A stretch of DNA of 64,000 bases. It comes from Ceratorhiza oryzae-sativae. Its lineage: Eukaryota; Basidiomycota; Agaricomycetes; Cantharellales; Ceratobasidiaceae. Below, in pieces: positions 55,228 to 64,000 of this stretch (position 1 is the first letter of the stretch; every line of letters starts with the position of its first letter). The translations under genes were made by a program, and so were the position numbers. Where the stretch lies: positions 868,001 through 932,000 of the forward strand of contig JARWMV010000243.1 in the NCBI GenBank assembly GCA_030998015.1, read 5' to 3'. The notes below the pieces were generated by a model. That model did not search any database. It was not told the DNA's origin and saw only the letters and a list, made by a program, of their open reading frames with translations.

Positions 55228-58200
55228 ATGGACAACAAGGACGGCATCGTCGACGCGCCCCACGAGACGCACGACAAGGCCTCGGCGTGCGTCGTCTCCC
55301 ACCAGCCGTCGTCCAGCGCTGACCCCACCCCCTCCAGCGGCATCCGCTCGCGCATCACCGTTGTCTGCGCAGAGGTGAGTGTTTCAGACCATCGGCGACC
55401 CCGCGCTGAGCGTTGTCCAGTGCAAACGACTCAAACTCAAGTGCGACCGACGGTCCCCATGCTCGTCCTGCGTCAAGCGAGAGACGACGGCGAGGTGTGT
55501 CTACTCGGCCGCGGCCGCAGAGAAAATGTGCGTTTCATTAGACGGCGACACGACTTGCAGTGCTGACGATCCAGGCAGCGACGTCCAGAGCCTCCACAAC
55601 CGAGTCTCCGCCCTCGAAGAGTCCTGGCGCTCTTGGACAAACACCCAGCCAGGCCAAACCCCGACGATTCCCCCTCCGCACGGTGCCCAGGGCGGGAACC
55701 AACCTCCTCCAGCCCCACCACCGCCCCCGGCCATCGTCGCATCCGGTCCAGACGATGTCGCTTCGGCTCATGTCGGACTCGACGACGTCACCGCACTCTG
55801 GACTGCCCATCTCGGCCTACACCTCCCACACATCCCGCTCCGGCCCACCACACCCGACGACACAGACGACGATGATGCCATCGACGACAGCGAGCTTCCC
55901 CCCTCCCTCGTCCACGTACGCCAAATACCCACCTCGTCCCGAGCGGGCGTCACCCGAGCCCATGTGCAAATGCTCCCGGCTCGGCTCGTCCGTGCAGCGC
56001 TATGGACCGCGGCGGAGCGTGCGATCGGCCAACATACGGGTTTAGCGCCTCGCGTGCGAGCAAGGTTCGAGCGAATGTGCACGGCGCTCGAGACGGGCGA
56101 GCATCCCTCTGGGCGAACCAAATGGCCGCTGAGCCTGTTCGCGGTCGGGACGGCCGGTCTGGCGATTGGCGCACAGGTCGTGGCCGAGTCGGACGGTACG
56201 ATCCAGCTCCCGATCCCATCCTCCTCGTCCCAAACACCCAGCTCGAGCTCATCCTCGTCCCACTCGCACTCTCAGCACCCTTCTCCCATTTCTCCAAACA
56301 TCCACTCCCAGCTCCCGTGCCCACGCACACTCGCTGCCTTGTCCCTCCGCGCACTCTCCCCCAACGCTCAAGATACCGACTCGGTCCTGGCCGCGTTGTT
56401 GCACGCCGCGCGAGGGACCCTAGATGGTCGTCCGAGGATCGTACCCAGGGTTTGGCCGGATGTGTGTCGTGCGGTGGGGGTAGCCAGGGGCATGGGCCTT
56501 GGCGTCGATCGCGCTGACGGAAGTGGGAAAGATGAGCTCGCGGACTGGAGGCGAAGAGTCTGGTGGGAGGTTTACTGTGCCGATTTGTGAGTTGGTTATT
56601 CTATTGTCTTCCTGGTTCGCACAGGATGGCTCTTTTTTTGGGATTTATACGAGCTCCTTTGGAGCGTTGACGAGCGCTTTGTTGTACTATTTCGCTGATT
56701 TGTGCTAATGTGTGTTTTTTTTCCACGGAATGAATGCTGATATTATCTTTGCTTACATAGGTTCACGTCAGATTGCATCGGACTCCCGCCTTCGATCGAC
56801 GATGCGACCTTCTCGACCGCGCTTCCGAAACAAGAGGATGCGAGAGATGATGACGAATACGATGACAAGGACAAGGACGACAGCTTGGCATATTTTGTGC
56901 TCAAGTGCCGGTGAGTCGCTGCTATCGTTTGACCCAGTCGCTTGCTAATCCCAGTACTCGAATCCTCCTCTGCTTCCTCTCAGCCTCGCCCAACTAATCA
57001 AAACGCTCAAACGCCGTCTCCTCGACGAACGTCCGCTTCCGCTCGAGGGCGCAGCGTCCATGGAGCGGGCCGTCGGCGACTTTATGCGCGACTTGCCGGC
57101 CGTATGGAAGCTCGATATGAGCCAGCCTGCTACGTCGATCTCCGGCTTGCGGGAAGAGGAAGCCGCGATCATGGTCCAGCGATGCGAGCTCTCGGCCGCG
57201 GCCAACTCGCTAATCCTCAAGGCGTACCACCCCTTCCTGAAGCGGTCCATCTCGAGTTCGTCTCAGGAGCCGTTTGCATCTCCGCATCAGGCTGCGTTGG
57301 CATGTAGTAATGCTGCGCATGCGCTCATCCATGCGTCAGTTGCCGCTCATCAGCTTTTGCCACGTACGAGGCCGTATGCGTTTGCGAGGCAGCTGTTTGG
57401 GGCCGCGGTGATTGCGGCGAGTGTGGCTATCAATGCGCCCGCTGGGATGTTTGCGCGGGTCGCGTTGGAGGATGTGAGGAGCGCGTTGGGTGTGCTGCGA
57501 GAGGTGGATCGGTGGTGTGGCGCGGGCGTGCGGGTCGAAGGTGTATCGGGCGAGGCGGTTCGGGTGGTGGAGGTTTTGCTCGGCAAGGCCGAGGCTGCGA
57601 TGGGCGTTGGCTCGAGCGGGGTGTGCGGCAAGCGAAAACGTGGGCACGATGCGGCTGGCGCAGCCGACGAGGGGCTCGGACTCGGGTTCGAGATGCCCTA
57701 TGTCGGTCCTGGCGTGGTAACGTGCGAGGGCGAGTGTATCGAGCCCGAGCGAGAGATCCCGCAAATACCACGCGACACGAGTGTTCCGTCTCTCCCGCCT
57801 CCTGTCAACACCAACGGTCTTCCGCATATCGCGCCGACGATGCCTCCGGTTGAGCCCAAGCTGAAGCGGGACACGAAACCGGTCAAGGCGTCGCCGTATC
57901 CGAAGATCGGGGTCCGCGTCCGGGCGAACAAGACGCCGGGTGTCAAGATGGCGCGGAGCCGGGCTGGGTCGAGTGTGAATGGAGAGAGGAGCCCGTCGGG
58001 GGGTGTGCCGTCTCAGCAACAGACGCAGCAACAGCAGCAACAGACGAGTCCGTTGGCGCAACCGCCTCAGCAGCTACAGCCGCCCCCACCACAGACGCCC
58101 TCGATCCAGATGACGGTCCCGCATCAACCCCAGCCGCAACCGCAACCCCAGCCGACGCTGCAAGTGATTACTGAACAACCCCAGCCGCAGCCTCAGGCGT

Positions 58201-58529
58201 ACAATACCGAATATGCCAATTACACCGACCAGTCCTATGGGATGCCGTACCTGATCAACACCCCTGCGACACCCAACTATTCCCGCGAGTTTTACGGCGC
58301 ATACGAGTATGCACCCGCTCAACCGACTGGAGGGATGGATATCATCATGAACGAGTATGGCAAGGACGTTTCGGACTTGGTCGGAGAGGGACAGCAGGCA
58401 TGGTATAGACAACAACAAGCTCAGCAACAACAGCAGCAACAAGCGTCGGCCGGGTCGACGCAGCAAGCTCAAACGGGCGGCCCGTGGAATGGGAGCTTTG
58501 ACGCGCCTGCGTGGGACACGCGCCGATAG
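55228..58529 (+). CDS. Zn(II)2Cys6 transcription factor with fungal-specific regulatory domain and Q/P-rich tail
   Basis: ATG 55228 gives MDNKDGIVDAPHETHDKASA and reaches VVCAE. An intron (55375-55422) joins CAE to CKRLKLKCDRRSPCSSCVKR and TTARC, forming a complete C-x2-C-x6-C-x5-C-x2-C-x6-C binuclear cluster. A linker (LHNRVSALEESW) may dimerise. The middle region has the fungal transcription factor domain: LWTAHLGLHLPHIPL, RIVPRVWPDVCRAVGVARGM, ELADWRRRVWWEVYCAD, FTSDCIGLPPSIDD (an exon around 56760-56911) and LAQLIKTLKRRLLDERPLPL. An NLS-like GKRKRGH lies at about 57630. The C-terminus from 58010 is rich in Gln/Pro (QQTQQQQQQ) with Tyr, typical of activation domains. Stop 58527-58529. Targets are unknown. 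Confidence 0.88.
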
Positions 58530-61500
58530 ATGCATTCAGGCGTGCCAACGGGGACGGTTTTATCTTTTTTTTTTTTTTTTTACTCTACTTCCCAGTCTTT
58601 GTGGCCGCTGTACAAGTCCTATTCTGGTTATCTATTCTTGTTATGACTGTGACGTTCAACTCTGGGCTCTACGTTTGTCTGTGTCATTTCTTAGTTATCT
58701 CACTCCTCTCTGTGATCTCTCGGCCTCTCTGTCTCTCTGTGTGTCAGTGATGATATATCCTGTGTTTCGGTTGCTTTTTTTTTGTTCATTGTGTTATGAT
58801 TCTTTTCTCACTAGCTATTTTCACTGTCTGAATCTAAACACGAAATGGGTTCAACCCCGTGTACGTGGTTTATGGCGATTGCGTGGGGCTTGAGGAATAT
58901 ACGTCCACACGTGTAGTTCATCGACTAGCACCAGTCTATTTTTGCTATTGGCACCCCGGGGCCCGGAGACTCGAGGGTGCGATGGGCGGAGCTGGTGTAG
59001 ATGTGATCTTCGTTATGGATCATTACTCTCGCTCGATCTCGTTTCCGAGAACAATGTCCATTGAGCCAAGCGAGATCAGAGATCAGCCGCCGAGACTCCT
59101 GGCGTCTGTCTGTGATTATATTTTCCTTCGTGTGATTGTGTTAGATGTTGCACGTGGACTCTGGTTCCCTTGAGTGGAAGAGTCTGGTTTTGGGGCTGTT
59201 CCTTTTTCCGGGGGGGGGGGGGGTACCTGGACGATCTGTTCTTGGCTGTTCGGCTCGCGTATATGTGAGTGGGATGACTGGGCAACCGAGGCGGTCTTCC
59301 TTTTGGTTGAAAGTGGAACCAAGTATTCAATCATTTTGAACATTTTCAGTCTGCTTCTTTGCGGTTGGAGCTAATAGCTGGCGCGTTGCGGTTCGTTCTT
59401 CTGAGCAATTGTATCTGGAAAATCTGAAAGCAAACCATGTTGAATGGGATAACAAGGCTCATGCGGACCGCAAAACACAAAAACAATGGCTCGCCGAGCA
59501 AACACCAAACCTTGCTATTCGTCCTGTCCTCTGGGATGAACATCTGGCTGATCGTTGTGAGGCGGTCTTTGTTTGCTCTTATATTGTTCGGTGGCATCAA
59601 CAGGCACCAGCCACGGGACCAACTTGTCTCGTGCCTCAACTTCCACCACTACAGACTACAGAGACCCCAAGACTCGATTTACCGAGGAGGGTGTAGTGGC
59701 AGCAATCGTTGTGGGCAATACGCCCTCGTTGGCTATAGCACAGTCGCTCTCCTGCAGCTTCATTCTCTTGATCAGGGAATGGTGCCCGTGTCGGCCCAAG
59801 CGGGATCATCAACGCCATCCGCGCGCGCGTCCTCGCTCTTCTGCCTCCAGTAGTCTCATTCGCCTCGATAGGGGTGGTGGGTTTTGTCGTCCGCCAATGG
59901 GGGAGTGGGTGCTTCATTGTTTGTGCGACAGAGGTAGCGGTGCGATGTTCTCTTGGGGGCGTCCATCGCAACATCGACCGGGACGGTTGAGCAGGCGCGT
60001 GCGGTCATCGGGTGTGTATGCAAGCGAGGCGATTTGTTGTTGGCTATGTAGGGTGCCGGGCTCGTCCGGGTGTTGCGGACCAATTTTTGACTACTTTGAC
60101 CTTGATGGTTTTTCTGGTTGAATGTATATGTTTTATCCTACATTTTAATGTAGTGCTACTTTGGCGTTTTGGCCCTTTTTCGCTATTTGAGCTCGGAGAA
60201 TCTAGTAGCAGCGGTCCTATATCCCAGACATTGGGCGATCATCGAAAAGAACTTGAATCCCCATATATTGTTTTCCGTTGGTACCAAATGTTTCAACCGA
60301 ACTGACAAAACTCGTTGACACGAGAGGCAAAAGCCTGTTTGTTCATGTGATGCCAGCTGGCATAAGGCCGCATCGGCCACGGCGCTAGTCCGATCTGCAA
60401 TCTGGGTCACTTTGCCGTCGCCCATGCCCAAAGATTCGACTTGTCGAGGAGGGCGCAAAGGATTCGAGGTGATACAGGCGTCCCTTTACCGACTGTAACA
60501 CGATTGCTCTCCTACTATTTTGCTCTTGATGCAAGAGAGTAGTGTCCGTCTCCCCAAGCGGAATCACAGCCATCCGCCCGCCCACGCCCACTGTGCTCTC
60601 TATGTGAACCAGGGATTTTGTGTCCCAAACGGTCCTCTTACACTGAGGTGTATTAGGCGTCGTCTTGTGCTATCGTGTGAGTGGGTGCCACGGTGGTGCA
60701 AGCCGAAGGTTGCATGAATGTAGCCCGATTGGTCCACATTGCCCATTGCCCACTAGGAGCACAGGGATCGAGTGTAGGTGGTCGACGGGTGACCATGTAA
60801 GCGAGGCATTTTTGTTGCTGGCTACAAAGGGTTTATAGGTTTATCCCGCCAATTTTTCGATAGTTTTGGCCTTTGTAGGTCTTGCTTTGCCCATGTACAA
60901 AACAAAAGAAGCTTGCTATTCTTTCAATGATTTAGTGCGTGTGTTGTGCTGGGGTTTGATCTATTCTGGGCTGCACTAGATGTTCAGTGGAGCATACGAC
61001 CTGGCCATTTTTTGTTAGTATGACGGCAACCCTAACCGGTGAAATTTGTTTGCTTATGCTGTGTTCGGTGGCGTAAAGCCACGCCACCCACGGATCCGCT
61101 TGGTCATGAAGGATATTTAGGCTTGTCCTACATGACAGCTAATTTTTTGATGAAATTGGCCTCTATAACATCTGGTACTTTGTGCACGGTGCCAGCTCCT
61201 TTGTGCACATACAGTGAAGATGAACAATATATTATAGAACTGCATCAGCCACCAAATCGGCTTGACCTGCTTCCCAACCACCTTGTCACCGTTTATGTTC
61301 AGGGACTCAAGTTTCTGAAGAAGGCGCGGTGGGTTTCAAGGTGGTACGTGGGTACCTTTGCTAGCTACGGCGCGACGGCTCTCCTGCTATTCTGTTCCCA
61401 AACCAGGAAAGTGTCCACCTCCACCCACGGGGACAATAAATAGACATCTGCCCTCGCAGACTTGTCTCATGTATTCGCTTCGTGCGAGCGGTTTGAACTA

Positions 61501-62100
61501 CAGGGCAAGCATGTTCTCTGCCAGGAGGATTGCAAGATTCTCGCGATCGGTACCTGGATTCTCCTGTGGTGCACTCCCAAACGTGCAAGAGTATATGCTG
61601 GCGAGCATGCGTGGTCAATGGATATCCTAGGCAAATGAGGCTGCGCCGCTGCCAGTCGCAAAGGCACTTGGGGTTATCTCTCGCGCAGCAGCTTAATTTT
61701 TTGATCTCCTTGGCCTTTCTGTGTCTCCAAGCCATATGTACACGTCTGGAAGGATAGATGGAACATTACTTTGCGGTTTGTTTGCTGTGTTAAGGAGCTC
61801 TGGGGTGATTAAGTTGGTTAATCGATGAATGCGTTTGGGATTATCGTGCTAAATCGCTATACAGCCTCGGGTTTAACGTGTTTCTACTCGCGTGATTCTC
61901 GGCCATACCATCTTGTTGTTGCACATCCCTAGATATTCATCTTTCTGACAGGGGCATCCTAATGATTATTTTTTTCATTTCATTTCGATATTCACCTATT
62001 ATTGTCAATACAGACATTAACAGAGAGCAAGTGGCTGGCGAAGACTAAGTCTCATTCTGAGATATCCGAACGATAGGTGATGGCTCAAACCATCGATCAC
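58530..62100. other. Gene-poor 3.6-kb tract downstream of the Zn2Cys6 gene
   Basis: No frame here has recognisable motifs. The tract contains a T-run (58566-58580), a 14-G run (59210-59223) and the diverged repeats listed separately. It may be decayed mobile-element or non-coding sequence. Confidence 0.5.
59560..61730 (+). repeat. Three diverged tandem-like repeats of about 0.75-0.87 kb
   Basis: Short blocks recur in order. One block (GTTCGGTGGC with nearby CCACG) is at about 59588 and 61062. A second (GCTCTCCTGC / GCTCTCCTAC / GCTCTCCTGC followed by TTC/TTTTGCTCTTG) is at about 59747, 60510 and 61379. A third (AAGCGAGGC...TTGTTG...GGCTA, then CCAATTTTT and TTTGRCCTT) is at about 60020-60100 and 60797-60870, with a weaker copy at about 61600-61720. 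The copies are too diverged for exact unit ends. None codes for protein. Confidence 0.45.
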
Positions 62101-62391
62101 TTAATACCCAAGTAGTGCTCGGTTGAATGTCTTGACTCGACAATCTCGCCGGTAGGCATCCAAGTCACTTGCCTGAATAATTTTAATTTCTGCCTTTATT
62201 TTCCCCAGCAATCGCGCAGTCGAGTACCCGTGGAAGGAGGTGATGTATGTGTAGTCGTCAGCAAGCATAGGCCAGGCTCTATCCTCTGGAGCCTGAATAC
62301 CATTGCGGGCATCGGTGTACTTGGTGGACGCCCATTGATTTTGGGGCTGCCAGGGCCCTATATCCCCGGGCATCCTGCTTAGCTTATCCAT
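62101..62391 (-). CDS. Small hypothetical frame (96 codons)
   Basis: An open frame from ATG 62391 to a stop at 62101 reads MDKLSRMPGDIGPWQPQNQW, then RAWPMLADDYTYITSFHGYS and ends FNRALLGY. It is hydrophilic with no signal peptide or membrane span. I do not recognise it. It could be a small gene, or a terminal exon read independently of the neighbouring TMCO4-like gene, whose own stop lies at 62490. Confidence 0.3.
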   Translation of the reverse strand: MDKLSRMPGDIGPWQPQNQWASTKYTDARNGIQAPEDRAWPMLADDYTYITSFHGYSTARLLGKIKAEIKIIQASDLDAYRRDCRVKTFNRALLGY

Positions 62392-62489
62392 ATGCGTTTT
62401 TCAGTTCGAAGCATTAGTGCCATTACAGTGTGGATAACACTTCAAAATCGAAGACCAAAGGTTGTCCAAATTGATGCGGAATTTGTATT

Positions 62490-64000
62490 CTATTCGTTTA
62501 CTTTGACTATGTCTAATACCTTCTTCATATTGCTGTTGATGTCAAAGTGACCTTTCGAAAGGGGTAAATCAGAGCCACGGACAACCAGACACCACATACC
62601 TCCAACTGTTTCAGAGATATCTACATCTTCAACCCCGTTGACTTCAACAGCGTTGAGCCCTGCCATGCCCCCGAACCCGCCACCACTCACTACTTCATGT
62701 AACCGACCTACACCCGCCAGCACGAAATCTCGAGAGCTATACGCATTCACTATTCTTCGGCTGACAACCTGCGCCAGATAAAATCAGGGATGCTTTTACG
62801 AAGGCCCCACCGCACAATTACCGTTCTAGCTGCTGCCCACTCTTGAGCTGAGACAACTTGGGGGAGCGAGATCAGGATGGCCGAGTCAATGAGAGGTTCA
62901 GATATCTGATCTGAGTCTGCCAACTTGAGCAGAGCTCTAAACAACGCTAGTGCTCCAAGAGATGAAGCGACCTATGTATCGTCAGGTGCTGTTGGCCTTG
63001 CTATCAAAGAATGGCGAGTCTCACCAGTGTGACGGGCCGCTCTCCCTGCACCTTCTCCTTCAACACCTCAGCCAATAGATCGCCCGCTTTTCTAGCCTTG
63101 TCGCATGCTCTAATCCAGTCATTGTCTAGTGCGAGTCCGGTGGTGCTAATGTGTTGGGGTTGGTTAGTCCACTCAGCCAGGCGTGACAGGTTCTCAAGAA
63201 GAACTTGCCTATAGATTGTCGATGGCAATGAAATTGCGGCCAGTACCGCGTTGAAGATTGTTTTTGAAATAATCTCTGTCCCCAATTTAGTCAAGAGCTT
63301 GGTTCGTATCCAAGTATTAAGGGTTTTGCCTGTAGAGAGCATAACTACGTTTGATAGGGGTCAGCGGACTTCTACACCCAATAATAAGAACCCACCATCA
63401 GGGGAATGAATAAGCACAAAAACATCACGGGTAGGATTCCCTAATGCTCCGAGGGCGTCTCTGTAGGCATTCAAGCCTTCATCCTCAGACCCAAGCGTGA
63501 TCCCCGGTATGCATATAGTTGCCACAAGACTTGGTGGGGTTGTACGTTCTTGGGATTCAGTCCTTTCGCCAGGTTTCCGACCTGTTTCGCCTGTCCTTCC
63601 CTTGCGAACATATACCGCATACGAAGCCGTTTTGGGTTGCTTTGAATGTTCTCCGCCGCCCGAGATTTGCTCAAACTCGAAGTGTTCAACGCCGCCCCAG
63701 CGACTGCGGACTCGTTTACCAGCTAGGCCGCCTCCTGCAATTCCAAATAGAGAACCAAGCACGATGGGGGCTGTGGACGCGCTGAGGAACGGAAGAAAAG
63801 GGATCAGGGCTGGGGCTGCGAGCCCGCCTGTGAGTCCTATAGCAACACCCCCAAGCTGGGCAACACGTAAGATGCCCCCCCATGCGCCTTGGTGTAGAGT
63901 TTGACTTACAATTACGCCACCACCCGTCGCCGCCCATCGCCCCCACTTACCACCCCATCCATCTTCCTGTTCTCTTCGTGCAGCTTCGCTCTTTTCTTTC
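62490..64000 (-). CDS. TMCO4/DUF726-like membrane-associated alpha/beta-hydrolase-fold protein (5' part beyond window)
   Basis: Reading leftward from the edge: EAARREQEDGWGGKWGRWAA, then (after an intron) LGGVAIGLTGGLAAPALIPF and VLGSLFGIAGGGLAGKRVRS, two Gly/Ala-rich membrane segments followed by RWGGVEHFEFEQI. Next comes the hydrolase part: SLVATICIPGITLG, GDLLAEVLKEKVQGERPVTL and, across an intron at about 63013-62964, VASSLGALALFRALLKLA, the nucleophile-elbow equivalent (A-S-S-L-G, with Ala where many members have Gly). It ends in an NAYSSRDFVLAGVGRLHEV block, VEDVDISE and a His in LSKGHFDINSNM (stop at 62492-62490). The order and the W-G-K/R-W-G-RWAA start are typical of the TMCO4/DUF726 family. 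Function is poorly known. Confidence 0.8.

Noticed and set aside
57336..58061. 241-codon minus-strand open frame, Arg/Leu-rich
   Set aside because: It is the antisense shadow of the GC-rich Zn2Cys6 gene; its composition mirrors that gene's codons and it has no motif.
59174..59374. Frames around the 14-G run at 59210
   Set aside because: They exist only because of the homopolymer and show no motif.

Overview
The window is intron-rich eukaryotic DNA. Almost every gene is split by short (about 35-70 bp) GT...AG introns, and the gene families are typically fungal: Zn(II)2Cys6 factor, PCL-type cyclin, GMC alcohol oxidases, PL4/CE16 cell-wall enzymes and a Tad-like LINE. Together these point to a plant-associated basidiomycete. 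An agaricomycete of the Rhizoctonia/Ceratobasidium kind is my best guess; that is inference, not proof.

Layout. 1-4.1 kb (minus): two tandem secreted S41-type peptidase genes, the left one cut by the window edge. 4.9-9.6 kb (minus): an ALDH7-type aldehyde dehydrogenase and a hexose-transporter-like MFS protein. 10.9-15.2 kb: a secreted GDSL/CE16 esterase (plus) converging on a PL4 rhamnogalacturonan lyase (minus). With the transporter these form a small pectin-utilisation neighbourhood.

15.6-26.25 kb is a transposon island. It holds a 1587-bp Tc1/mariner element with 219-bp inverted repeats, a 100-bp tandem-repeat array rich in CACGTG palindromes, and a roughly 7.7-kb LINE between 16-bp target-site duplications. 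The LINE has a decayed ORF1 and an intact 1287-codon ORF2. ORF1 is split by a 1.5-kb LTR-like insertion that itself carries a MITE-like palindromic element. CpG is depleted from about 16.6 to 23.5 kb, and the edges of this block fall inside single elements.

26.4-37 kb: tandem duplicated SEC11 signal peptidase genes, ISD11 (minus), a multi-pass membrane protein, a secreted protein with an interferon-induced 6-16-like domain and duplicated Cys motifs, a damaged F-box gene and a PCL-type cyclin. 37.8-48.6 kb (all plus): two alcohol oxidase paralogues flanking two seven-TM receptor-like paralogues (order A-B-B'-A'). 50.9-58.5 kb: MTG2/Obg GTPase (plus), SYM1/Mpv17 (minus) and a glutamine-rich Zn2Cys6 regulator (plus). 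58.5-62.1 kb: a gene-poor tract with diverged repeats. 62.1-64 kb (minus): a small hypothetical frame and a TMCO4/DUF726 protein that runs off the right edge.

Several otherwise good genes (ALDH7, alcohol oxidase 1, F-box) contain one-base frameshifts, mostly in short homopolymers, so some breaks may be sequencing errors. Gene spans below run from start codon to stop codon and include introns. Splice sites were inferred by eye.
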